A stretch of DNA of 64,000 nt from Luzula sylvatica (Eukaryota; Streptophyta; Magnoliopsida; Poales; Juncaceae): NCBI GenBank assembly GCA_946800325.1, contig OX326957.1, forward strand, positions 24,429,554-24,493,553. Reading direction: 5' to 3'. Each line of letters opens with the position of its first letter. The first letter of the stretch is position 1. Of the stretch, positions 47,152 through 56,278 are shown in pieces. Position numbers and translations under genes: made by a program. The notes beneath the pieces were generated by a model that did no database searches, was not told where the DNA came from, and saw only the letters and a list, made by a program, of their open reading frames with translations.

Positions 47152-48507
47152 TCACATCTCATTGGGGCCGGTGTAAGGGTTCTGTTCGGGTTGGGCGCTC
47201 GGATCAGCTGCGAAGAATGCGTCGGTATTGAATTGTCCCGAGTTGGAGTCCGACGGATGCTCGGTGGTCTGATGAGGAGACGTACGCGGGACTCGGTCTT
47301 GGGGTGCCGTGTATGGCCCGAAGCGATTTCCAAGGTGAACATAGAGATCGGAAAATTGACGACCCACATTCTCGATCATCCTGGTCTCGGAAGCATGCAG
47401 GTCCTCACGAAATGCGTCTCGCATTATTCGTCCATGTTTTTCAACCCGCTCATCCATCTCCTCGAATAACGCCTTCATATAAGCAAACCTCCTTTCGTCG
47501 TGTTCGGAAGGGGCGTTCGAGCTTTCTGCACGCTCCTTCTTCTTACGTTTTCTATCCGGGGCTTCACCGCTTAGGTCAGTATCGGCGGGGTCGGCGTTTT
47601 CCTCTTCCTCGGTTTGGGTGTCACCCTCCAGCCATCGAGTAGGATTGCGAGGAAGGTGGAACGCTGCCGTATCTTTAGTGGGACTGATAACCCAACCTTG
47701 TACGTTCGATGAGTACCGATATCCAAGTCGGTGAAGGTTTGCCTTAGATGCGAGATTTGTTGGCTGTTCCGATCGGAAATCCCAATCGTTCTCCGGGATT
47801 GAAACTCCTTGGAGTTCCAACATCCGGGCAATCAACGTTCCGTAGGGTAACGAGGCATTTCTTTGGCTCAGGACGCTTTCCATATGACTTAGTATGAGAT
47901 AAGGCACATGGACGGGTAGTTCATCATTGTACCACATACGATACAAAAGCATAATATTTCTATTTTCCAAATTTGCCTTCAATTTTGCGACTGGAGTAAG
48001 AATATTGTTACCGATTTCCCAAACGAATTTCTCAGGAGCTGCCAAGTGCGATGCCGATTCTTGTGACTGGTATCGATTTGTAACCACCTTCTTCATTGGT
48101 TCGATAATGGCGGCTTCGAGTCTTCCCTTGCGTGCGTTGTAGATCTTCTCTCCATCATCCTTGAGACCTAGCAACTCGCACAGATTTTCAACCGAGATCT
48201 CAACTTGTTCCCCGAGGATATAAGAGGTTATCTTCTCTAGAGCATGGTTGAATACGGCGTTTGCATAGAACAATCGAGTGATGACTTCGTAGAATGGCTC
48301 TTTAAGACACGCAAGATTTGCGAATCCCCATCTTCTCTCTATTGCCTCAATCTTGTCGAAAAGATGAGGAATATTTGGAGGAAACTCGTAGTAGTAGCAT
48401 TTCGCAATGGATCTCCTTGCCACCACGTCGTTGTAGAGAGTTCCGGCCTCCGGATTTCGAAAGAGATGTTCATTGTCTATATTTTTGAAATCGTAGTCTG
48501 CTATCAA
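47152..48507 (-). CDS. Second ORF, putative plant transposon protein (Transposase_32-like)
   Basis: 451 codons are open from the TTG at 48507, and the frame stays open upstream to a TAG at about 48620. A plausible ATG at 48645-48647 lies one base out of frame across a run of six C at 48614-48619, so a 1-nt indel or sequencing error may hide the true start. Residues 20-250 (RRW..., ILGEQVEISVENLCELLGL, LLYRMWYN, LPYGTLIARML) resemble the putative plant transposon protein family often seen in LTR elements. A KRKKK nuclear-type signal is at 319-325. A charged helix likely to form a coiled coil spans 338-400. It sits where Sireviruses place an extra or env-like ORF. No pol motif exists. Role unknown. 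Confidence 0.65.
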   Translation of the reverse strand: MIADYDFKNIDNEHLFRNPEAGTLYNDVVARRSIAKCYYYEFPPNIPHLFDKIEAIERRWGFANLACLKEPFYEVITRLFYANAVFNHALEKITSYILGEQVEISVENLCELLGLKDDGEKIYNARKGRLEAAIIEPMKKVVTNRYQSQESASHLAAPEKFVWEIGNNILTPVAKLKANLENRNIMLLYRMWYNDELPVHVPYLILSHMESVLSQRNASLPYGTLIARMLELQGVSIPENDWDFRSEQPTNLASKANLHRLGYRYSSNVQGWVISPTKDTAAFHLPRNPTRWLEGDTQTEEEENADPADTDLSGEAPDRKRKKKERAESSNAPSEHDERRFAYMKALFEEMDERVEKHGRIMRDAFREDLHASETRMIENVGRQFSDLYVHLGNRFGPYTAPQDRVPRTSPHQTTEHPSDSNSGQFNTDAFFAADPSAQPEQNPYTGPNEM

Positions 48508-49516
48508 GTTTTCTTGCCTCCTAGGCTTCTTAGCTGCCTTCTTCTGATGAGGTGGAGCTCTCGGCCTTGGTTGAGTGTTGGAGCTCTCCCCTTCCTTCTT
48601 CTTTCCCTTTGAACCCCCCTAGCAAGCAAGATCTTAGCGGCATTCATGGTGATGATTCTTTATGGAGAAAGAGAGTAAGGATTTTGGTGAGAGATAGAGT
48701 TGGAAAATAGGTTTTTAGAAAGAGAATGACAAAGAGATTGAGTTAAGATGAGATCGTGTCCCTTCAAATCTTTTGGTGAGGAGATCTAAACCATCGTGTC
48801 CATTGATTAGGATCGGTCGCATGCTAAAAGGCAGAAAATACGAAGAGTCCGTTCGAACGCACTTCTCAAGTGCGTTGGAACGCATTCATGTCTGAGAACA
48901 GGCGCTATTTTGGGTTTTTAAGTTGTATCTGGAAAGTTGTTAAGTCCGTTCTAACGGACTCCTATGTGAGTTCCAACGCACACACAACTGAGAAGAGGCG
49001 CCAGAATATGAAACGGCGCGAGTGTAAGGGTTTGAAGTAGGTTCGCTGAATGAGGCATGTGCGTTCGAACGCATTAGTTTGTTCGTTCGAACGCACTGAA
49101 CACTGTTGATATTGAGAGTCGGCGCCAAAGTATGATCCGGCGCCATAATTCTATAATTCATTTTTCCGTTCGGAACGCATTCAGTTGTACGTTCGAACGC
49201 ACTTAATCCTGGTAAGAAAATTTGATGGCGCTATAATTTAACAGTGACTTTGGATCTTATAGTTCAGTTGTTCGTTCTGAACGCACCTGTTTTTCGTTCG
49301 AACGGACTGGTTCCTGAGATGTGATCACTGGACTGAATTCGTGATTTATTTACAGAGACAAATGTTCTAATGTATTCCTCTATTAACACATGTGATGTAG
49401 CTACTGGAGACTCGACCAACTCGGCTAGAATTTAATTTAGCCTATTTCTTATACTCCCCGTACATATTTGGCTTAGGGTGTGGAATACTAAGGAGTATAG
49501 TGTTTCAAGTTAGGGC
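48508..49516. other. Palindrome-rich spacer between gag and the second ORF
   Basis: Between about 48845 and 49310 at least five pairs of CGTTCGAACG-like palindromes occur, each pair separated by roughly 10-25 bp. No coding frame is likely. This is where protease and polymerase would lie in a complete Copia element. Confidence 0.6.
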
Positions 49517-51865
49517 TTAAGCCCTAGGAGGTCCTATACCGAGAGACTTAGAGGGACCCATCGAGTGACGATCTTTACGCATCCATATTGAGTTTGACGT
49601 TAATTTTGGATTGCGAAGATCACAACCGTTTGAGATATGACCAATTTTGCAACAATAGTTACAGAATGCTACGGTGGAATTATTTGTGGATGTGGAACTT
49701 TTCGCAAAATAATTAGAGAGATGATTTGGTTTACTTTTCTGAGAAGTTATCGATTTTGGCATATGATGAATGTTGTTGGATTGAAATTTGCTTGGTTTAA
49801 GTCGATTTTGTTGAAATTGTTTTTGTGTTTTTGTGTAATGTTTGGGAGACCCTTTTTGATATGAAGCGTCGGTGTAGTTGGTCACTTCGTAGAAATACCC
49901 ATTTGGTCCCCTTTTGAATAAACAATCGGTTCTTCCCAAATTGTTATGTCTAGGTGGTGAATTTTGTGTGAAATGATTGTTCCTATAATTATGATTAACA
50001 CGTTTAGCTTGTTTTGTTTTCACATTTTTACCTTTGTTGTAGTCACGATACATGAAAGCATTTCCGTGACTATTCATTTTATTGTTCTCCCATTTGGATT
50101 TTTGATTTTTAGATAAGGAAAAATCGGGTTTATTACCGTTATTTTTCTTGTATCCTAAACCGGATTTGTCATTGGGCTTTTGTCCCATTAATGACGATTT
50201 CAAGATATCATCCAATGAAGGAGGACTTAATGCACTGGTGGCACAAGCCTTCTTCAAAGATTCATTTTCAACTTTACAATTTTGAAGTTCGACTTTTAAA
50301 TGAGACATCTCACCTTTAAGGGTTTGACACTCACATTTTGAAAACCATTTAAATTCTTTTAGTTGAGATTTATATGCCAAAATAGATAGTTCAAGAGAAG
50401 CTACCTTATCCTTGAGAGTTTGTGTTGAGCTCTCAAGTTTACTCTCTATTTGTTGAAAGTTTCCTTCATCTTTTAGAAACTCGTCACACAACTCGAGTTC
50501 TAATTTGAATGCAGGAGAAAACTCAGGATGATGTAATGATTCTACGTTAGTCATAGAGTTGATACGTACCTCATGACCTTGGTCATGTGTTGAGCTTGGA
50601 GTAGATGGTTCTTCGTCCATAAATGTGGGAGTGCGAGGTGTAGTGGTTAACCCTCGTTCAATTCGAAGAGATCTGATTGCCGCTTCCACTGCGCTCATTT
50701 GTGGAGAATCGATCCTTACCATAAGTGCAAGGTTTGCGGGGTGTCGGTTTGATGGACCATCCGATTCAGATGATGTGCTTGATCCATCCGTTTCTCCCCA
50801 CCTGGAATTTACATGAGCTTTATATGCCTTTTTCTTTTTATGATCTTTACCTTTGTATTTGTAGCGATCATCTCGGCCCTTGTCCTCATATCTTCGTTCA
50901 TGTCGAGGTTCTCGTCTATCTCGATCCTTGTGATCGTCATCCTTTTTATTCCACCGAGAATTTTCAGGATGGAGCGTCCAACACGACTCCATCATATGTC
51001 CAAACTTCTTACACCAAAAGCAATGAGGTTTCAGTCCCTTTTGTTTTCGATTCTCATTAAATCGCTTTTCATCCCTTTGCCATTCTAGGAGTCGCAAAGT
51101 GAGGTCGTCCATTTCATTGTCCTCGTTGCTTGCATTCACGGCGGGCAAGGCTATGGCTTTAGATCGAGGAGTTGTCGTGAAGATTCCTTGTTCTTCATCG
51201 AGTTGCTTGAGTCGAATCTCGAAGTTCCGGAATTGACTTACCAATTCTTCGGGAGTGAGATCTTGTGATGCGACCGCCGTACCTAAAGCTACACGTAAAG
51301 ATTCCCAACTCCGGGGCATGGCTTGAAGTAATCTAGCAATAATTCTATCATCGGTAAGAGGTGCATGTTGGGTGGCATATCGGGTTTTTAATACATTGAT
51401 TTTTGCCCATATTTTATCAACGGACTCTCCCTCAATCATTCGGAGATTGTTGAATTCTTGTTCAAGTCCGATGATATTAGTTCTTCTCATTTGAGATGTA
51501 CCCTCGTATCTCTCATTGAGCATACGCCACATTTCAAATGAGTTTTCACAATGATCAACTAGCGATCCGATAGAACTAATTACGTTGTTTAGTATTAAGT
51601 TTTGAGCGTAAATGTCATTAGTTCTATCTTCCCTAGTTTGATCGGGGTAGGTTACATTTCCGTCCGTGTCAACCTCTTGGGCCAAGACAAAGCCTTGTAA
51701 CACTACCTTGTCAAGTCCTTGGAGAGCGAATGCATTTAGCATGCATTTCTTCCAAGAACTCCAATTGATTCCATCTAATTCACGTGAGTTTGATATATTT
51801 GATTTGGGTACGGTGTTTATTGGATTTATCGATGAGTTTCGTACAATAGGATTAATTTCGGTCAT
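49517..51865 (-). CDS. Copia-type gag polyprotein, intact, two CCHC zinc knuckles
   Basis: 782 aa, uninterrupted, starting about 50 nt after the primer-binding site. Residues 30-220 form a UBN2/retrotran_gag region (LDGINWSSWKKCML, MWRMLNERYEG, LLQAMPRSWESL). The first zinc knuckle CX2CX4HX4C is at 282-295 (CFWCKKFGHMMESC). A Lys/Arg/Asp-rich stretch follows, then a heptad-rich coiled-coil region at about 455-560. The second knuckle is at 735-748 (CNYCCKIGHISNGC), close to the C-terminus. The long gag with a coiled coil and late knuckle suits the Sirevirus type. The frame stops shortly before a protease would begin. It would form virus-like particles if expressed, with enzymes from another element. 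Confidence 0.88.
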   Translation of the reverse strand: MTEINPIVRNSSINPINTVPKSNISNSRELDGINWSSWKKCMLNAFALQGLDKVVLQGFVLAQEVDTDGNVTYPDQTREDRTNDIYAQNLILNNVISSIGSLVDHCENSFEMWRMLNERYEGTSQMRRTNIIGLEQEFNNLRMIEGESVDKIWAKINVLKTRYATQHAPLTDDRIIARLLQAMPRSWESLRVALGTAVASQDLTPEELVSQFRNFEIRLKQLDEEQGIFTTTPRSKAIALPAVNASNEDNEMDDLTLRLLEWQRDEKRFNENRKQKGLKPHCFWCKKFGHMMESCWTLHPENSRWNKKDDDHKDRDRREPRHERRYEDKGRDDRYKYKGKDHKKKKAYKAHVNSRWGETDGSSTSSESDGPSNRHPANLALMVRIDSPQMSAVEAAIRSLRIERGLTTTPRTPTFMDEEPSTPSSTHDQGHEVRINSMTNVESLHHPEFSPAFKLELELCDEFLKDEGNFQQIESKLESSTQTLKDKVASLELSILAYKSQLKEFKWFSKCECQTLKGEMSHLKVELQNCKVENESLKKACATSALSPPSLDDILKSSLMGQKPNDKSGLGYKKNNGNKPDFSLSKNQKSKWENNKMNSHGNAFMYRDYNKGKNVKTKQAKRVNHNYRNNHFTQNSPPRHNNLGRTDCLFKRGPNGYFYEVTNYTDASYQKGSPKHYTKTQKQFQQNRLKPSKFQSNNIHHMPKSITSQKSKPNHLSNYFAKSSTSTNNSTVAFCNYCCKIGHISNGCDLRNPKLTSNSIWMRKDRHSMGPSKSLGIGPPRA

Positions 51866-51917
51866 TTGATCGTTAAGTACAAGTTATCCCTAATACTCAA
51901 AGAGATGGTTAGTACCT

Positions 51918-51931
51918 TGCTCTGATACCAA
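51918..51931 (-). other. Primer-binding site of the Copia-type element
   Basis: Minus-strand TGGTATCAGAGC directly follows the 5' LTR (1-2 nt gap), complementary to initiator-Met tRNA. Confidence 0.88.
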
Positions 51932-51932
51932 T

Positions 51933-53341
51933 TGTTGGTTAATTCTAACCTAGAGGGGGGTAAATTTGGCAATCTAACTTATACTTAGTTTAGATTTAAA
52001 CCTAATTTATGGTGCGGAATAAATAATAATTTAGATGATAAAGATGATACCGTACAAACACTTTGACACAAGATGTTTGTTTACGAAGTTCGGTAGGTGG
52101 TTGCTTTGTAGCTTTAACTCACCCTTTACTCGCTTAATTGACCGACTCAATTATTTGCGAGTACCTACGTCTCCGGGAATGCCTTGTGCCTCTTTTTGGC
52201 TTTCGATTGAATTCCAACTCAACTCGATTACAAGGATTTGCCTAGATCGATTTACACGCTTCTATCGATCTATAGCTTAGGCTCTTTACACTTTGTTGCA
52301 CTAGCCTATTACACTTTTTCACTAATCGAGCTACAACGTGATCGGTCACGTGAGTGGGATACGATTAGTGGAGAATATCGAAAGTAGATCAATGATCTAA
52401 AGAGGTTTCTCAAGCTATCAATGGATATAGATAATCACAGCTTAGGGTTTCTCTCTTTTTAGGTTTGAATGTTTGAAAAATGAAGAGTTGGGAGAGAGAG
52501 ACCCATGAAGGATTCTATTTATACTCTCTATAGAAATCCTTCAGAAAACTTGCAGTGCGTTCGAACGCATTACAGTTCGTTCAGAACGCACTTGAAGTTT
52601 GCACTAGCCGTTTCAAAATAACGTGCAAGTACATCTTGGGTCCGTTCGAACGTACAATGTCCGTTCGTAACGGACTCAATTATACATAGCATTTTGCGTT
52701 CACAGGAACAAGAGTCCGTTCAACGCACTTAAAAGTGGGTGAACGGATTCCAGGTTGTCCGTTCGAACGCACATGGATGTTAGTTCGAACGCACACATTC
52801 CTGTGACATTTTCCGTTCACAGGAAGGATTGTCCGTTCAACGCACTCAGAAGGTGTTTGAACGGATTCTAATTATCCGTTCGAACGGACATGATTCTTCG
52901 TTCGAACGCACACATCCCTGTGACACGTTTGATTCTAATCAAGCTTTTAAAGTTTTGATATTTAGCAAGTCCGTTCTGAACGGACTTTGAGTTCGTTCAG
53001 AACGCACTTCCTGCTTGACTGAACTCTTTGTTATTTTGAACATGATTTTACTTGAGTTCTACTAGGTTTGTACCTATGGTTTATTTGTGGCGTATCCCAC
53101 TCACGGAAGGCTTCAACATCTTGAGTCTTGATGTATTCCAATGGCCTTCCATGTTTTCTTCTTTTCTTGTTTATCTTGAGACTTCATGTCTTGATTCTTG
53201 ATGTAATCCAATGAAGTCCTCCTTCACAAGTCCTCCTTCATCTTCGTATCGTACCTATGTTATCCTGCACTTTTCTGGATGTAAACATTAGTAATGACAG
53301 TGTTTTGAAATAATCAAACTATCAGGAAATTTGAACCAACA
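51933..53341 (-). repeat. 5' LTR of the Copia-type element
   Basis: 1409 bp, same length as its partner, one substitution noted. Contains the same palindrome cluster at about 52556-53010. Confidence 0.93.
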
Positions 53342-53578
53342 TGGTGCACCGGGTGTAGTTAGTATTTTCTTTTATAGTTTTGTCGCATTATAAATAGGGA
53401 GAAGAGAGAGAATTAGAACATAATATTGATGTAATTGTTTCTTCGTGTAAGAATCGAGACTTTGTCTCTTTATACTTTAATGAATCGAATTCGAATTCAT
53501 TTAAAGTTTGTATCTTGATATCATTTTATCCTAATTTGAGGTTGTTTTAGTAACGATTCGAGGTCGAATCGTTACAAT

Positions 53579-53590
53579 TGGTATCAGAGC
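53579..53590 (+). other. Primer-binding site of INT2
   Basis: TGGTATCAGAGC two bases after LTR B. Confidence 0.88.
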
Positions 53591-54726
53591 CGTCGATTCT
53601 CCGACCATCACTCGATCCAGATCCTACATCAAGAAGTTCAAGATTCCTCGATTCGACACCGATTCAGAGTTTTTCGACCTCGATTTCTTGATTTCTTTCT
53701 TTGAGGTATCAATTCGATTCGAGCCGATCCATACCTTATTCGAGACGATTCCTCGATCAGACCGATTCATACCGTGATTCCTCGATTCGAAATATCGATT
53801 TAAACCGATTCGAAATACCGATTTAAACTGATTAGAAATATCAATTCTGAAGTTGAAGCACTCAATCCATAAGTTGAATCACTCGAAATATCAATCAAGT
53901 GTCGATTCACAATTGATTCCTATTCGTCGATTCCATTTCTGGCCCAAGACAAAATCGAGTCCCCAAACCTCAACGATTCGAGCCGATTTCTCGGTTCAGG
54001 ATCAATTCAGACCTCGCAGCTCACTCCATTTGTCGCATCAGCACACTCCGTGACAGATATCCTTCCCCATTCAGCCGTGCTTCAGAATCCAATTCGATTC
54101 AGACTTGAAGCATACTCAAATCAGATCCAATTCAGACCTCGAATCGAGTAAAAATCCGAGAAGAAGCATCCTCGCAGACCTCCAGAACTTGTAGACTCGC
54201 CTTAACAAGGATTCTCCAAGCGTCAGAGTCTCATCCCTGCAGAACTTCAACCTGGGGGCAACACCGTCAGAATCTCATCCGTCGCCAAGAGTCAGCATCT
54301 TCGTAAACCTGCAACAACCGTCGCCAAGGTCAGATAGATCGTTCCGCATGGCTCTCTTCTTCTGAACAACCTTTCTATCGCAGCAACCATCATCGCGAGA
54401 AGGAGGAGGACCATCATCGCGAGAAGGAAGAAGGGGCCGGTGTTAGCGGATCCGGCCGAACCTGATCCAATTAGAGTGGGATTCGAGTTCCGGGATTGTG
54501 TGTTCCGGTTTATCAAGAAATCCGGATACAAAAATTGAGAATTAAAATTCCGACTCTGCTCAGAATCCAGAAAGAAAACTGCAGCACAATCCCAGGTTCT
54601 GCCAGAACCTGGAATCCAAAATCCGAGAATTCAAATTCAAATTCTGTTAAAAATCCAGAATTGTTAACGGATCTGATTTGTTTCTTAACGGGTCTGCACG
54701 TCGCTGAAGCGTTTTGAGGCGATACG
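53591..54726. other. INT2 leader, non-coding
   Basis: Rich in GATTCGA and CAGACC words like the INT1 leader. No gag or other domain was found. Confidence 0.55.
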
Positions 54727-55419
54727 ATGAGTAATAAAATAGTATATTTGTGGGATATTGTGTATCCCGAATCATCGCATCGATTAATTAAATTGGGAGA
54801 AGGAATCTATGAGGGAAAAAGTTGGTATTGGTGCGAAAAAGAAAATGCGGCTCATTATTGCAATGAATGGTGTGATCAAAAGGTTTTGTATAATCGTAAT
54901 TTCTCTCGGTGTAATGTGAGTAACGCGTTGTATACATTATCTTGGGAGGAGAAACAAGCTATTGCGAGGTATAATCGAGAAAGAGAAATCGAGGAGAAGA
55001 ACAAGATTTTTAACGAAATCATAAAGAAAATTGATCAAATATTGAATTCTACTCAATTTTCTAGTGAAGTTAGAAGTATCGATGATAAGTCCAATTGCAA
55101 TGCAAATGAAATGGACTCGGGCGTGTTCGAAGCGGATTCGGACGTGCTCGAAGCGAATTCGGGCGTGATCGAAGCGAATTCGGACGTGATCGAAGCGGAT
55201 TCGGGCGTGATCGAAGAGGATTCGGACGTGATCGAAGCGGATCCTGTTGAGATTGAATCGGATTCGGACGTGATCGAAGTGGATTCGGGTACGATGCGAT
55301 TAGTAGGTAAAACGTATGTGGATCCGTATTTGCATTTCAAGTGGGATACTTCTCGAGAAAGCGTGAATGAAGATTTGAGAGGTTGTGCGCATTTCAAGGA
55401 AGGCGGTTATCTCCATTAG
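54727..55419 (+). pseudogene. Unrecognised retroelement protein, version B (shortened by frameshift)
   Basis: 230 aa. The first eleven residues match version A almost exactly, and the Cys/His motif keeps its spacing (C36, H43, C45, C49, C62), although most residues between have changed. CDQK and TLSWEE are shared. Acidic heptapeptides (VIEADSD, VLEANSG) fill about 132-190. Relative to version A, one- to two-base deletions near 55390-55410 shift the frame, so it stops at 55419. The remaining homologous C-terminus is readable in another frame to 55565. The selective retention of the motif suggests past protein function. Confidence 0.65.
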
Positions 55420-55636
55420 AAACACGACTCGAAGGGAAGCTCGATGATGAAGTAAAAAAGGCCGCATCCGAAATTGAATATAAGGTACGGTGTGGAATGT
55501 TCAAAGACGGTGATTCGTGTTGGGTTGAAAAGGCCACCACCCAAGCCGAATATACGGTACGATGAGATATCTTTGGTGGTGATTCGTGTTATATTAAAAA
55601 GGCCACCGCCAAAACCTAATATATATTCGCATGTTT

Positions 55637-55656
55637 GATCCTTGAGGACAAGGATC
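55637..55656. repeat. 8-bp-stem hairpin before the polypurine tract (INT2)
   Basis: Same GATCCTTG-AGGA-CAAGGATC as at 45089, directly before AAAGGAGGCGG. Confidence 0.6.
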
Positions 55657-55673
55657 TTTAAAGGAGGCGGTAT

Positions 55674-55985
55674 TGTCATGTCCTGAGGTTATATGGGTTA
55701 TTAAGAATAATATAGGGATTTATTTGCAAATTATCTCTCGGTTCACGACGTACTTGGTGCACCGGGTGTAGCTAGTATTTTCCTTTATTGTTTTGTGGTA
55801 TTATAAATAGGGAGAGGAGAGAGAATTAGATATATAATATTAATGTAATTGTTTCTTCGTGTAAGAATCGAGACTTTGTCTCTTTATACTTTTAATGAAT
55901 CGAATTCGAATTTATTTAAAGTTTGTATCTTGATCTCATTTTATCCTAATTTGAGGTTGTTTTAGTAACGATTCGAGGTCGAATC
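55674..55985 (+). repeat. LTR C
   Basis: About 312 bp, starting TGTCATGTCCTGAGG. It differs from LTR A at about five sites. The last bases (GTTACA) are replaced by CTTTAT where LTR D begins, so its end is damaged. Confidence 0.85.
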
Positions 55986-55991
55986 CTTTAT

Positions 55992-56278
55992 TGTCATGTC
56001 CCGAGGTTATATGGGTTATTAAGAATAATATAGGGATTTATTTGCAAATTATCTCTCGGTTCACGACGTGCTTGGTGCACCGGGTGTAGCTAGTATTCTC
56101 TTTTATTGTTTTGTGGTATTATAAATAGGGAGAGGAGAGAGAATTAGATATATAATCTTGATGTTTTGTAATAACGTTTTGTGTAAGAACTAGAGAGAGG
56201 ATTTACTCGATCTAGTAAGGTTTAATCGAACGAGTCGAATTCGAATTCGTTGGTTGAATTTGTATCTTTTAATTAACG
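55992..56278 (+). repeat. LTR D, partial and diverged in its second half
   Basis: The first 160 bp match LTRs A and C closely. After GATATATAAT it diverges (CTTGATGTTTTGTAATAACG) but still keeps phrases such as TCGAATTCGAATTCG. It ends at the junction with the Copia integrase fragment. It is not followed by a primer-binding site. Confidence 0.65.

Larger units (their letters stand above)
45212..53341 (-). mobile_element. Young 8.13-kb Copia-type element with gag but no pol
   Basis: Two 1409-bp LTRs (45212-46620 and 51933-53341, TGTTGG...CCAACA) differ at a single position seen (46290 versus 53011). TGGTG is duplicated at 45207-45211 and 53342-53346. On the minus strand a TGGTATCAGAGC primer-binding site follows the 51.9-kb LTR, and an AAAAGGGGGAG polypurine tract precedes the 46.6-kb LTR. 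Between them lie gag (49517-51865) and a second ORF (47152-48507). Protease, integrase, RT and RNase H are absent, so it must depend on a partner. The gag type, extra ORF and clusters of palindromes recall Sireviruses; this assignment is inference. Confidence 0.9.
45126..53576 (+). repeat. LTR B (middle LTR, split by an 8.13-kb insertion)
   Basis: LTR sequence is 45126-45211 and 53347-53576 once the insert is removed. It has many substitutions relative to A and C (for example ATCCGAGAGTACATGGG at its start). It is bounded by a polypurine tract on the left and a primer-binding site at 53579-53590, so it serves as 3' LTR of INT1 and 5' LTR of INT2 at once. Confidence 0.85.
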
